Shown: positions 1 through 9,071, counted from the stretch's first letter. The stretch is DNA of 58,368 nt from an uncultured Lachnospiraceae bacterium (GCA_910585965.1 CAJUHH010000020.1:1-58368), one strand, 5' to 3'. A program made the numbers and translations. Notes: a model not told the origin generated them from the letters alone.

Positions 1-145
1 GAAGTTCTAAAGCTCACGCCAGAGGGCGTTTCGCTAAGAACTTCTAGACTTGCTTTGCAAGTCTTTTCCACACCGAAAAATGCCTGAAATACGGCATTTT
101 TCATCGGGATTTGAGTCGCAGCGAAGCGGCGGTATGGAGGTTAGT
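1..145 (+). repeat. Structured 5' leader repeat, copy A
   Basis: First of two copies of a leader of about 145 nt (the other is at 1516-1660). It holds four successive hairpins. Hairpin 1 is a long stem: GAAGTTCT (1-8) with AGAACTTC (37-44), AGC (11-13) with GCT (33-35), ACGCC (16-20) with GGCGT (25-29). Hairpin 2 is AGACTTGC/GCAAGTCT (46-53, 57-64). Hairpin 3 is AAAAATGCC/GGCATTTTT (76-84, 93-101) and looks like an intrinsic terminator. Hairpin 4 is an imperfect stem at 115-133, ending just before the GGAGG at 136-140. Copy B keeps every stem with compensated changes. It may be an attenuator-like RNA or a mobile palindromic element; the window edge hides any promoter. Confidence 0.75.
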
Positions 146-1072
146 ATGATATTAACAGTGACATTAAATCCAGCGGTGGATAAGACTTATACGACGGGGA
201 CTCTGATGCTCGGCCAGGTGAACCGTATGCGTACGGTAAATAATATTGCGGGGGGAAAGGGCATTAACGTGGCGAAAATCCTGCGCCAGTATGGATACGA
301 GGTGGCGGCGGCAGGATTTCTTGGAGGCTATACCGGCCAGTTTATCGAAAACTGTATGCGGGAAATTCATGCGCAGTGCTGTTTCACCAAGGTTGCGGGG
401 GAAACGAGGAGCAGCATTAACGTGATTGCGGAAGACGGTTATGTGACGGAGATACTGGAACCTGGTCCGGCGGTGTCGGCGCAGGAACTGGAGCAGTTTA
501 TGGATGATTATGGGAAAGCGGTGGAAAGCAGCGAGCTTGTGATCATGTCGGGAAGCGTGGCAAAGGGAATTCCGGCGGATATTTACCAAAAGCTTGTGGA
601 GATCGGGAATAAGGCGGGCAGAAGGTGTATTCTGGATACGAGCGGAGAGGCTCTTCTTCATGGAATCAAGGCGGTGCCGTTTATGATCAAGCCGAATCAG
701 AAGGAACTGGAATATCTGGTCGGGCATAAATTAAGGGATATAGGGGAAATCGGCAGGGCAGCGGAAAAACTGCGCGGCACCGGCATAGAATATGTCCTCG
801 TTTCCCTTGGGAAGAAAGGCTTGCTGTCGGTGGCGGAAGGGGAAACGCTTTGGGCGAAACCGCCTGTGGTAAAGGCGGTGAATACAGTGGGCTGCGGGGA
901 CAGTGTGGTGGCTTCTTATGCGATGTCCCTCTTAAAAGGGGAGGACAGTGTTACGGCGCTAAAAAGGGCGACGGCGATATCGGCGGCCAATACGGCGACG
1001 CTGGAGAGCGGGGATATTGCGCTGGAACTGGCGGAGGATTTGCTGGAGAAGGTGGAGATTGAGAAGAGGTAG
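146..1072 (+). CDS. 1-phosphofructokinase-family sugar kinase (PfkB family)
   Basis: Cytoplasmic ATP-dependent kinase of the PfkB/ribokinase superfamily, 308 aa. It most resembles the 1-phosphofructokinase and tagatose-6-phosphate kinase branch, which phosphorylates a sugar phosphate for glycolysis. Visible marks are the N-terminal TLNPAVDKT, the first PfkB signature GGKGINVAK (residues 36-44) and the C-terminal anion hole with the catalytic base in NTVGCGDS (Asp252). I chose ATG 146 because GGAGG lies five bases upstream and the protein then begins right at the conserved core. The frame stays open upstream through the leader repeat, so automated calls may start up to 32 codons too early. No PTS or aldolase gene is adjacent, so the exact substrate is inferred only at family level. 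Confidence 0.88.
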   Translation: MILTVTLNPAVDKTYTTGTLMLGQVNRMRTVNNIAGGKGINVAKILRQYGYEVAAAGFLGGYTGQFIENCMREIHAQCCFTKVAGETRSSINVIAEDGYVTEILEPGPAVSAQELEQFMDDYGKAVESSELVIMSGSVAKGIPADIYQKLVEIGNKAGRRCILDTSGEALLHGIKAVPFMIKPNQKELEYLVGHKLRDIGEIGRAAEKLRGTGIEYVLVSLGKKGLLSVAEGETLWAKPPVVKAVNTVGCGDSVVASYAMSLLKGEDSVTALKRATAISAANTATLESGDIALELAEDLLEKVEIEKR

Positions 1073-1239
1073 GATGGAGAAGCGGACGGATTGCGGCCGC
1101 GAAATGGCTGTCCATGGGTGCGGCATGAGCAAAGGGCAGGGACTGCCAACGGGGGAAGATGGGGCGGATGAAGGCTGCGTAAAAGAAATTTTGTACGCAC
1201 TCTGATGCACGGGACACTGCGGCCTGCGCATAAAAACAG

Positions 1240-1266
1240 AAAAGCCCGGATAACCGGACTTTTCAT
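1240..1266 (+). terminator. Intrinsic terminator after the PfkB-family kinase
   Basis: AAAAG-CCGG stem (1240-1249) pairs with CCGG-CTTTT (1254-1263) around an ATAA loop, and T residues follow. It lies about 170 nt after the kinase stop codon. The stretch between the stop and this hairpin (1073-1239) shows no convincing gene. Confidence 0.6.
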
Positions 1267-1290
1267 GCTTTTTTATCTTATGAGGGGGGA

Positions 1291-1347
1291 GATAGTGAGT
1301 GCTTTTGTTGCTTGGCTGTAAGCCTTGCAACAAGGTTTTCAACTATC
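1291..1347 (+). other. Stable intergenic hairpin, possible small RNA or regulatory element
   Basis: A 57-nt stretch folds on itself: GATAGT (1291-1296) with ACTATC (1342-1347), TTGTTGC with GCAACAA further in, and GGCT/AGCC at the tip. It is not followed by a T-run, so it is a poor terminator. The rest of the 1073-1660 gene-free stretch is A+T-rich (1350-1440), followed by the murE promoter and leader copy B. Function unknown. Confidence 0.4.
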
Positions 1348-1465
1348 TTGTTTATACTATAAAGAAAAAATGTGTTTAAAATGTGTTTAAAATATTTAAA
1401 AAGAATAAACTTTATAAAATACTTTTAAAGCTTTTTGGAAGCATCGCGGAAATCATAGGATAGAG

Positions 1466-1494
1466 TTGAAAAATACGGGGTTACATGCTATGCT
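1466..1494 (+). promoter_or_regulatory. SigA-type promoter for murE
   Basis: TTGAAA (1466-1471), a 17-bp spacer, then TATGCT (1489-1494). The predicted transcript starts near 1501, just ahead of leader copy B at 1516, so the whole structured leader would be transcribed. Confidence 0.6.
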
Positions 1495-1515
1495 TTTTCT
1501 AAATTAGTGTGGAAA

Positions 1516-1660
1516 GAAGTTCTAACGCTCATGCCAGAGGGCATTTCGCGAAGAACTTCTAGACTTGCTTTGCAAGTCTTTCTCATACCGAAAAATGCCT
1601 GAAAAGCGGCATTTTTTATCAAGATTTGTGATTCCGCGAAGCGGAATCATGGAGGTTAGG
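1516..1660 (+). repeat. Structured 5' leader repeat, copy B
   Basis: Second copy of the leader seen at 1-145, collinear with an offset of 1515. Over the first 64 nt it differs at four positions only, and these form two swapped pairs: A11-T35 becomes C1526-G1550 and C17-G28 becomes T1532-A1543. Hairpin 3 (AAAAATGCC with GGCATTTTT, from 1591) ends in a T-run like a terminator. Hairpin 4 is perfect here: GATTCCGC (1630-1637), loop GAA, GCGGAATC (1641-1648). It ends three bases before GGAGG (1651-1655), the murE ribosome site. The layout would suit control of murE by termination or ribosome access, which is inference. Confidence 0.75.
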
Positions 1661-3175
1661 ATGGAAAGAAGAGGGATTATGAAGGAATTGGGGCAGTTGC
1701 TGGAAAAGATAGAATATCGGTGTATCGCGGGATCCATGGATGTCTGCGTGGATGCGGTGGTATATGATTCGAGGAAGATCACGGATGGATGCTTGTTTCT
1801 CTGCATCGCCGGGGCGAACGCGGACGGCCATGATTTTGCCGGGGAAGCGGTGGAAAAAGGAGCCAGAGTGCTGGTGGTGGAGAAGGATATTCCGATGGAG
1901 CGGATGGAAGGCGTGACGGTAGTCCGGGTGGAGGATACGCGTTATGCCATGGCATTTATTGCGGCGGCCTGGTTTGGGAATCCGGCCGAAAAAATGAAGG
2001 TGATCGGAATTACGGGAACGAAGGGGAAGACGACGACGACTTATCTGGTCAAATCTATTTTGGAGAATGCGGGGCATAAGGTAGGGCTGATCGGGACGAT
2101 AGAGGTGGTTATCGGGGATAAGAGGATTCATGCGGTGAACACGACGCCGGAGTCTTATCTTTTGCAGGAATATCTTGATCAGATGGCGCAGGAGGGGTGC
2201 GACGCGGTAGTGATGGAGGTGTCTTCCCAGGGACTGAAGCTGCACAGGACGCAGGGGTTTGTATTCGATATCGGTATTTTTACGAACATTGAACCGGACC
2301 ATATCGGGCCGAATGAACATGCGGATTTTGAAGAATATCTGAAATGCAAGGGACTGTTGTTCCAGCAATGCAGGATCGGGATTGTGAACCGGGACGACGC
2401 GCATTTTAAGAGCGTGATCGAAGGGCATACTTGTGAAATAGAAACCTATGGGTTTGGAGGGGAAGCCGATCTGAGAGCGGAGAACCTTCAGCTGATCAAA
2501 AAGCCGGGGGAATTGGGCGTGCTTTTTGATGTGAAAGGGCTGATGGATTTTTCCGTGGAGGTTGTCACGCCCGGAAGGTTCAGCGTGTATAATGCCCTGA
2601 CGGCGATTGCCATATGCCGCCATTTCGGGGTGGAAACGGGACAGATCAAAAAAGCTTTTTTGGAGGCGAAGGTGAAGGGCAGGATTGAAATGGTGAAGGT
2701 GTCCGATGATTTTACGCTGATGATCGACTACGCCCATAATGCCATGAGCCTGGAAAGCCTTTTGTGTACGCTGCGGGAATATGAACCGCACCGTCTGGTC
2801 TGTCTTTTTGGCTGCGGAGGGAACCGGTCCAAGCTGCGGCGGTATGAGATGGGGGAAATCAGCGGGAAACTGGCCGACCTGACGATTATTACTTCGGATA
2901 ACCCCAGGTTTGAGGAACCCCAAGCTATTATTGAGGATATTAAGACAGGCATCGGCAAAACGGGCGGCAAATATGTGGAGATCTGTGACCGCAGGGAAGC
3001 GATTGCCTATGCCATCGGCCATGGGGAGCCGGGGGATATCATTGTCCTTGCCGGAAAAGGGCATGAGGATTACCAGGAGATCAAAGGAGTCAAATATCCG
3101 ATGGATGAAAGAGACCTGATCCGGGATATCTTAAAGGAGCGGGGATGGAAAGAAAATATGCAGACATTATCATAG
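1661..3175 (+). CDS. murE: UDP-MurNAc-tripeptide synthetase MurE
   Basis: Cytoplasmic Mur ligase, 504 aa, adding the third residue of the peptidoglycan stem peptide to UDP-MurNAc-L-Ala-D-Glu with ATP. The P-loop is GTKGKTTTT (from residue 119), followed by the NTTPES and EVSSQG substrate segments. The C-terminal DNPR motif (in SDNPRFEEP) is the one typical of meso-diaminopimelate-adding enzymes, so a DAP-type wall is expected. ATG 1661 follows GGAGG by five bases, exactly as for the kinase at 146; ATG 1679 is an alternative. The end overlaps priA by 31 nt, so the two are probably co-transcribed. It lies 12 kb away from the rest of the division and wall cluster. Confidence 0.95.
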   Translation: MERRGIMKELGQLLEKIEYRCIAGSMDVCVDAVVYDSRKITDGCLFLCIAGANADGHDFAGEAVEKGARVLVVEKDIPMERMEGVTVVRVEDTRYAMAFIAAAWFGNPAEKMKVIGITGTKGKTTTTYLVKSILENAGHKVGLIGTIEVVIGDKRIHAVNTTPESYLLQEYLDQMAQEGCDAVVMEVSSQGLKLHRTQGFVFDIGIFTNIEPDHIGPNEHADFEEYLKCKGLLFQQCRIGIVNRDDAHFKSVIEGHTCEIETYGFGGEADLRAENLQLIKKPGELGVLFDVKGLMDFSVEVVTPGRFSVYNALTAIAICRHFGVETGQIKKAFLEAKVKGRIEMVKVSDDFTLMIDYAHNAMSLESLLCTLREYEPHRLVCLFGCGGNRSKLRRYEMGEISGKLADLTIITSDNPRFEEPQAIIEDIKTGIGKTGGKYVEICDRREAIAYAIGHGEPGDIIVLAGKGHEDYQEIKGVKYPMDERDLIRDILKERGWKENMQTLS

Positions 3176-5409
3176 ATATTTCCCATGAAAAGCTGGACAA
3201 AACTTTTCAGTATGTGGTTCCGGAGCGGTTATGGGAAAAGGTGGAGGCCGGAACCTGTGTTTTAGTTCCTTTTGGAAAAGGAAACCGCCTGAGAAAAGGA
3301 TATGTGGCCTCTATCGGGCGACAGGCGGCCTATGCGCCGGAAAAACTGAAAGAGATAGCGGATGTGGAGGAAAACGCCATAAGCGCCGAGGAACGCTATA
3401 TCGCCTTGGCGGCGTGGATGAAGGAACAATATGGTTCCACTCTGATCGCGGCTTTGAAGACGGTGCTCCCTATCAAGCAGAAAGTAAAAAAGCTGGAACG
3501 GAAGAGCTGCAGGCTCCTGCTGGATGCCGGGGCGGCGGAAGAATTGCTGCGAAACTGTGAAGCGAAGCGGCAGACGGCGAAAGCGAGGCTGCTGAAGGAA
3601 CTGATACGGGCGGGGGAACTGCCCATGCCCCTGATTACCGGCAAACTCCATATATCCTCCCAAACGGTGAAAAGCCTGGAGGGACAGGGGGCGCTAGAGG
3701 TTCTTTCCGAAAGCAGCTACCGGAATCCGGTCAGAATAACGGATCATGCCGAAGATGCAAGAATGGAAGCGTATAAGAGGAAAAAACGGCTGAATGGAGA
3801 GCAGCAGGCGGCGGCGGACGGGATTTTGGCCGATTTTGAGGCGGGCAGGAGGGACACCTGCCTGATCCATGGGATTACGGGAAGCGGAAAAACGGAAGTA
3901 TATTTGGAAATTATAGAGGGAATGATAAAAAGGGGAAGACAGGCGATCGTGCTGATTCCTGAGATCGCCCTGACTTATCAGACGCTGCTGCGCTTTTACG
4001 TGCGTTTTGGCGACAGAGTGTCGGTCATGAATTCCACGTTGTCACAGGGGGAAAAATACGATCAGTGCGAGCGGGCGAAAAAAGGGGAAATCGATGTGAT
4101 GATCGGCCCCAGGTCCGCATTATTTACCCCCTTTTCCAGGCTGGGCGTGATTATTATCGATGAAGAGCATGAAAGTACATATAAAAGCGAGTCCATGCCG
4201 AAATACCATGCCAGGGAAACGGCGGAGAAAATAGCCTCCATGCAGGATGCGGTTGTGGTACTCGGTTCCGCCACGCCTTCCTTGGAAGCGTATTATAGGG
4301 CAAAAAACGGAAAGTATAAGCTTTATGAGCTGAAGCAGAGGCAGCCGGGAAAAGAACTGCCGTCGGTATCCACGGTGGATCTGCGGGAAGAACTCAGGCA
4401 GGGGAATCGGTCGATTTTCAGCAGGAAGCTGAAGGGGCTGCTGGAGGAGAGGCTGGAAAAAGGGGAGCAAAGCATTTTGTTTTTAAACCGAAGGGGATAT
4501 GCGGGATTTGTATCCTGCCGCTCCTGCGGATATGTGATGAAATGCCCCCATTGCGACGTATCCCTTTCGGAGCATGCGGGCGGGAAACTGGTATGCCATT
4601 ATTGCGGCTATACCAGGCCTGGAGTCGAAAAATGCCCGGAATGCGGCTCCAAATATATTTTAGGTTTCCGGGCGGGGACGCAGCAGATCGAAGAGGCGGT
4701 CCATCGGGAGTTCCCGAAAGCGAGAGTTCTGCGGATGGATGCAGACAGCACGCGCACGAAGGACAGCTATGAGGAGATCCTGAACAGCTTTGCCAATGGG
4801 GAGGCAGATATTCTGCTGGGTACCCAGATGATCGTAAAAGGGCATGATTTCCCGGATGTGACGCTGGTTGGCATACTGGCGGCGGATTTGTCCCTTCATG
4901 TGAACGATTACCGGGCAGGGGAGAGGACATTCCAGCTTCTGACCCAGGCGGCGGGGAGGGCCGGCAGAGGGAAAAATCCCGGGGAAGTGGTGATACAGAC
5001 TTATGATCCAGGGCATTATAGTATTGTGCATGCGGCCAATCAGGATTATCTGGGATTTTATGAAGAAGAAATCATGTACCGCGAAATGCTGCTCTATCCT
5101 CCGGCGGCTCATATGCTTGCGATTCTTACGGCATCCCCGGTGGAAGAGGAAGGAATGCGGCTGGCGGAGAAGATCGGGGGACTGCTGAAGGAAAGCGGAG
5201 GGGATCTTCATGTAATCGGACCGGCGGCGGCTTCGGTAGGGAAGATACAGGATATTTACCGTTTTATGATATATGTCAAACATAAGGACGGCGGCAGGCT
5301 GGTCGAAGTGAAAAATGCTGTGGAGGCATTTTTAGAAAAACGGCAGGAAATGGGGGAGGCGGGAAAGGAAACCGTCCAGTTTGATTTCGACCCCCTTCGT
5401 TCTTATTAA
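3145..5409 (+). CDS. priA: Primosomal replication-restart helicase PriA
   Basis: 3'-5' superfamily 2 DNA helicase of 754 aa that reloads the replisome at stalled forks. The N-terminal third is the DNA-binding region. Walker A is GITGSGKT (residues 243-250), the Walker B box is DEEH near residue 340, and motif VI is QAAGRAGRG. Between the helicase lobes is the zinc region with eight Cys in four pairs (CRSC, CPHC, CHYC, CPEC). Its start lies inside the end of murE, with AAGGAG upstream. The length is normal for the family. Confidence 0.96.
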   Translation: MERKYADIIIDISHEKLDKTFQYVVPERLWEKVEAGTCVLVPFGKGNRLRKGYVASIGRQAAYAPEKLKEIADVEENAISAEERYIALAAWMKEQYGSTLIAALKTVLPIKQKVKKLERKSCRLLLDAGAAEELLRNCEAKRQTAKARLLKELIRAGELPMPLITGKLHISSQTVKSLEGQGALEVLSESSYRNPVRITDHAEDARMEAYKRKKRLNGEQQAAADGILADFEAGRRDTCLIHGITGSGKTEVYLEIIEGMIKRGRQAIVLIPEIALTYQTLLRFYVRFGDRVSVMNSTLSQGEKYDQCERAKKGEIDVMIGPRSALFTPFSRLGVIIIDEEHESTYKSESMPKYHARETAEKIASMQDAVVVLGSATPSLEAYYRAKNGKYKLYELKQRQPGKELPSVSTVDLREELRQGNRSIFSRKLKGLLEERLEKGEQSILFLNRRGYAGFVSCRSCGYVMKCPHCDVSLSEHAGGKLVCHYCGYTRPGVEKCPECGSKYILGFRAGTQQIEEAVHREFPKARVLRMDADSTRTKDSYEEILNSFANGEADILLGTQMIVKGHDFPDVTLVGILAADLSLHVNDYRAGERTFQLLTQAAGRAGRGKNPGEVVIQTYDPGHYSIVHAANQDYLGFYEEEIMYREMLLYPPAAHMLAILTASPVEEEGMRLAEKIGGLLKESGGDLHVIGPAAASVGKIQDIYRFMIYVKHKDGGRLVEVKNAVEAFLEKRQEMGEAGKETVQFDFDPLRSY

Positions 5410-5453
5410 TGATAAGAAAAGTGAAGACTAAGATAAGAAAGGACAGAATCAAT

Positions 5454-5945
5454 ATGGCAATCAGGAACATAAGAGAAATAGGAGATTCAGTGTTAAATAA
5501 GAAATGCAAGGAAGTGAAGGAATTAACGCCGCGCGTGAAGGAGCTGGTCGAGGATATGCTGGAAACGATGTATGATGCCTGCGGGGTAGGCCTTGCGGCT
5601 CCTCAGGTAGGGATTCTGAAGCGGATCGTAGTGATCGATGTGACAGGGGAAGATCCGTATGTAATGATCAATCCAAGGATTCTGGAAACGAGCGGGGAAC
5701 AGACCGGCCATGAAGGCTGTCTGAGCGTGCCGGGAAAATCAGGAGTCGTCACCAGGCCCAATTATGTAAAGGCAGTGGCTTATAATGAAAATATGGAATT
5801 GTACGAGGTGGAGGCAACGGAACTGCTGGCAAGGGCGATCTGCCATGAGCTGGATCATCTGGAGGGGAAGCTTTATGTGGAAAAAGTGGAAGGCCCGCTG
5901 ATGAACGTGGAAGATATGGAAGACGAGGACGAAATGGAAGACTAG
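5454..5945 (+). CDS. def: Peptide deformylase
   Basis: Metalloenzyme, 163 aa, removing the formyl group from the N-terminal Met of new proteins. All three family motifs are present: GVGLAAPQVG, EGCLSVPG (metal-binding Cys) and HELDH (two His ligands and the catalytic Glu). The C-terminus is acidic (EDMEDEDEMED). I chose ATG 5454, which starts the protein at the usual MAIRNI; an earlier in-frame ATG at 5409 overlaps the priA stop and would add 15 basic residues. It lies upstream of fmt, the enzyme that adds the formyl group, a common pairing. Confidence 0.96.
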   Translation: MAIRNIREIGDSVLNKKCKEVKELTPRVKELVEDMLETMYDACGVGLAAPQVGILKRIVVIDVTGEDPYVMINPRILETSGEQTGHEGCLSVPGKSGVVTRPNYVKAVAYNENMELYEVEATELLARAICHELDHLEGKLYVEKVEGPLMNVEDMEDEDEMED

Positions 5946-5988
5946 TGCGGGAAATACCTCCACACTGGAGAAAGGCAAGGTTATTGGT

Positions 5989-6930
5989 ATGAAGCTGGTA
6001 TTTATGGGAACGCCGGATTTTGCGGTAGGGGCGCTGGAGGCTATCGTGGCAGCCGGCCACGAGGTGGCGGCGGTGGTGACGCAGCCGGACAAGCCGAAGG
6101 GAAGAGGCAAGGAAATGCAGATGACGCCGGTGAAGGCATGCGCCCTGAAGCATGGGATTTCGGTTCTTCAGCCAAAAAAGGTGAGAGAGCCGGAAGAGAT
6201 AGCGAAGCTGGCGCAGTTAGGGGCGGATATTTTCGTAGTGGCCGCGTTCGGACAGCTGCTGCCGGAAGAAATTTTACGGATCCCTAAGTTCGGGTGCGTG
6301 AACATCCATGCTTCCTTGCTGCCGAAATACCGGGGGGCGGCGCCGATCCAGTGGGTAATCCTGAACGGGGAAAAGGAAACGGGGATTACGATTATGCAGA
6401 TGGACCGGGGGCTGGATACCGGGGATATGCTGTTGAAAAGAACGGTTTCGATCGGGGAAAAAGAAACCGGGGAATCCCTGCATGATAAATTGTGCCAGGC
6501 AGGGGCTGAACTGATCGTGGAAGCATTGCCTAAGATTGAAAGAGGGGAATTGGTTCCGGAGAAACAGAAGGAAGAAGAGGCCAGCTACGTAGGAATGCTG
6601 AAAAAATCCTTGGGCAGGATTGACTGGACAAGGGATGCGGTTTCGATCGACAGGCTGGTGCGGGGACTAAATTCCTGGCCCAGCGCGTATACTTATTATC
6701 ATAACAAGAGTCTGAAAATATGGGAGAGCGAACCCATAAAAGAAAAATTCTGTGCGGGGGAAACCAGGGCAGGAATTGTGGAAAAGGTAGAAAAGGACGC
6801 TTTTTATGTGAGAACGGGCGACGGGCTTTTGAAAGTGACGCAGGTGCAGCTGGAAGGCAAAAAGAGGATGCCGGTGAAAGATTTCCTGCTGGGATATCCT
6901 GTGGAAGAAGGGCTTGCGCTTGGAGATTAG
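5989..6930 (+). CDS. fmt: Methionyl-tRNA formyltransferase
   Basis: Formylates Met-tRNA(fMet) with 10-formyl-tetrahydrofolate, 313 aa. The Rossmann start MKLVFMGTPDFAV is clear. The catalytic block holds NIHASLLPKYRGAAP (Asn and His) and GITIMQMDRGLDTGDM (Asp). The C-terminal OB-like domain follows from about residue 205. The gene is 43 nt after def, making a def-fmt pair whose activities oppose each other on the same N-terminal Met. Confidence 0.96.
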   Translation: MKLVFMGTPDFAVGALEAIVAAGHEVAAVVTQPDKPKGRGKEMQMTPVKACALKHGISVLQPKKVREPEEIAKLAQLGADIFVVAAFGQLLPEEILRIPKFGCVNIHASLLPKYRGAAPIQWVILNGEKETGITIMQMDRGLDTGDMLLKRTVSIGEKETGESLHDKLCQAGAELIVEALPKIERGELVPEKQKEEEASYVGMLKKSLGRIDWTRDAVSIDRLVRGLNSWPSAYTYYHNKSLKIWESEPIKEKFCAGETRAGIVEKVEKDAFYVRTGDGLLKVTQVQLEGKKRMPVKDFLLGYPVEEGLALGD

Positions 6931-6980
6931 GAGCCTTGCGGGAAAGTCCTGCGGCTGATAGAAAGGAATTGGTTATTAAT

Positions 6981-7688
6981 ATGTATGGATATTATGGTTA
7001 TTATTTCGACCCCACCTATTTTCTCGTGCTGCTGGGGGCAGTTTTGTGCATGGCGGCCAGCGGAAGCCTGAACAGCACTTACAGCAAGTATGCCAGGGTG
7101 CGCAGCATGAGAGGGATAACGGGGGCGGAAGCGGCGGCCAGGATTTTAAATTATTCGGGGATCCATGACGTAAGGATCGAGCATATCGGCGGGAAGCTGA
7201 CGGACCATTATGACCCGAAGAATAAGGTGCTGCGCCTTTCGGACAGCACCTACCAGTCCAGTTCGGTGGCGGCGATCGGCGTGGCGGCCCATGAATGCGG
7301 ACATGCCGTGCAGCACCAGAGGGGCTATGCGCCCCTGAAGCTTAGAAGCGCGTTGGTTCCGGCGGCCAATATCGGTTCCAGGATAGGGATTCCGATGATT
7401 CTTCTGGGAGTGTTGCTGGGACTCAATAACACATTGGTGCAGATCGGCATATGGGTCTTTTCCCTGTCCGTCCTGTTCCAGATTGTTACGCTGCCAGTGG
7501 AATTCAACGCCTCTTCCAGGGCATTGGTTATGCTGCAGGATTGCGGCATTACAGGCGGGGAGGAAACAGGATACTGTAGGAAGGTGCTGCGGGCTGCGGC
7601 TCTTACGTACGTGGCGGGGGCGGCGTCTTCCATCCTCCAGCTGCTTCGTCTTGTGCTGCTGTTTGGGAATCGGAGAAGGGACGACTGA
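6981..7688 (+). CDS. Membrane zinc metallopeptidase, YugP family
   Basis: Predicted membrane protease of 235 aa resembling the YugP/Zn_peptidase_2 family. It has a Tyr-rich N-terminus, a first membrane segment at about residues 12-30, and the zinc motif HECGH near residue 105. Hydrophobic segments follow at about 130-165, with another near the C-terminus. Substrates of this family are not well known. I chose ATG 6981 (AAAGGA upstream) because the longer open frame from 6720 overlaps fmt. The stop overlaps the rsmB start by one base (TGATG), which suggests translational coupling. Confidence 0.85.
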   Translation: MYGYYGYYFDPTYFLVLLGAVLCMAASGSLNSTYSKYARVRSMRGITGAEAAARILNYSGIHDVRIEHIGGKLTDHYDPKNKVLRLSDSTYQSSSVAAIGVAAHECGHAVQHQRGYAPLKLRSALVPAANIGSRIGIPMILLGVLLGLNNTLVQIGIWVFSLSVLFQIVTLPVEFNASSRALVMLQDCGITGGEETGYCRKVLRAAALTYVAGAASSILQLLRLVLLFGNRRRDD

Positions 7689-9070
7689 TGAATACACGGG
7701 AACTGGTTTTGGATATGCTGCTTGAAATGGAGAGGGAGAGGGTTTACAGCAATCTTTTGATCCGGAGGGTTTTGGACAAATATGATCATCTTCCGGCGAA
7801 AGATAAGGCATTTGTAAAGCGCGCGGCAGAAGGGACGCTGGAACGGCGGATACAGATCGATTATATTATCGGCCAATTTTCAAAAACACCGGTGGAAAAA
7901 ATGAAGCCGCTCATACGCAACTTGCTGCGGATGAGCGCATACCAGATTCTTTTTATGGACGGGGTTCCCGATTCCGCTGCATGCAATGAGGCGGTGAAGC
8001 TGGCGGCGAAGAGGAAGTTTCAGTCGCTGAAGGGTTTTGTGAATGGGATATTGCGTAGCATTGTGCGGGAAAAGGACGTGATTTTGTCAGGCGGCGGGGA
8101 AAAAGCGTTTTATCCTGACAGGGAGAAAACTCCTCTTGCTTATTTGTCCGTTCTTTATTCCATGCCGGAATGTCTGGCGGCGATGTGGCTGGAAGAATAT
8201 GGGATGGAGCGGACGGAGAAGATGCTCCAGGCCATGCTGGAGGTGCGGCCTGTTATCATAAGAATCAAAGAATCCCTGACAGAAGAAGAAAAGCAGGCCC
8301 TCCTGCGGGATATGGAAGAGGCCGGGATCGGCGCAGAGCAGCATCCGTACCTTCCCTATGCTTATTCGTTGGAACATGTGGAGGGAGTCAGGAATATTCC
8401 CGGGTTTGACGAAGGGGCTTTTGCGGTGCAGGATATCAGCTCCATGCTCTGTGTAGAGTGCGCGGGCATAAAAGAAGGAAGCTTTGTCGTGGATGTCTGT
8501 GCCGCGCCGGGGGGAAAAAGCGCCCATGGAGCAGAAAAAACAGGAGAAAAAGGCAGGGTGCTGGCCAGGGATATTTCGGAGGAAAAGGTGGATTTGATCC
8601 GGGAGAATGCCGAAAGGCTGCGCCTTAAGAATATAAAGGCAGAGGTTTTCAATGCTATGGAGCATGATGGGGGACTGGACGGGAAAGCGGATACCGTTCT
8701 GGCCGATGTCCCTTGTTCCGGCCTGGGGATCTTGGGCAGGAAGAGGGATATTAAATACCGTATAACAGAAGAGATGCTGGCAGAACTGCCTGGAGTACAA
8801 AGGAAAATATTGGAGAAAGCACAGTGCTATGTGAGGCCGGGCGGCACGTTAGTTTACAGTACATGTACGATACGCAGGGAAGAGAATGAGGAAAATGTTC
8901 GATGGTTTTTGGAGCATTTTCCGTTTACGGCGGAAGACATAAGCGGAAGGCTTGCCCATGTCCCCCAGGCCGAAACGGCGGCAGACGGATATGTGCAGCT
9001 GCTTCCGGGCGTACATAGTGCGGACGGTTTTTTTATCGCGGTCTTCCGCAGGAAAGGAAATGTAGATTAA
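7688..9070 (+). CDS. rsmB: 16S rRNA m5C967 methyltransferase RsmB
   Basis: S-adenosylmethionine-dependent rRNA cytosine-5 methyltransferase, 460 aa. An N-terminal NusB-like RNA-binding domain covers about residues 1-140. The Rossmann methyltransferase domain has VVDVCAAPGGKS (SAM site), DVPCSG and YSTCT with the catalytic cysteines. It starts inside the stop codon of the preceding protease gene and ends one base before rlmN, so it sits in a tight run of ribosome-modifying genes. Confidence 0.94.
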   Translation: MNTRELVLDMLLEMERERVYSNLLIRRVLDKYDHLPAKDKAFVKRAAEGTLERRIQIDYIIGQFSKTPVEKMKPLIRNLLRMSAYQILFMDGVPDSAACNEAVKLAAKRKFQSLKGFVNGILRSIVREKDVILSGGGEKAFYPDREKTPLAYLSVLYSMPECLAAMWLEEYGMERTEKMLQAMLEVRPVIIRIKESLTEEEKQALLRDMEEAGIGAEQHPYLPYAYSLEHVEGVRNIPGFDEGAFAVQDISSMLCVECAGIKEGSFVVDVCAAPGGKSAHGAEKTGEKGRVLARDISEEKVDLIRENAERLRLKNIKAEVFNAMEHDGGLDGKADTVLADVPCSGLGILGRKRDIKYRITEEMLAELPGVQRKILEKAQCYVRPGGTLVYSTCTIRREENEENVRWFLEHFPFTAEDISGRLAHVPQAETAADGYVQLLPGVHSADGFFIAVFRRKGNVD

Positions 9071-9071
9071 C

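Noticed and set aside
1075..1205. 43-codon ORF after the kinase gene
   Set aside because: Purine-rich sequence upstream but no recognisable protein pattern and strong overlap with random G+C-rich sequence.
1619..3064. Long minus-strand open frame opposite murE
   Set aside because: It is a shadow of murE: no ribosome site, His/Arg-rich composition, no family pattern.
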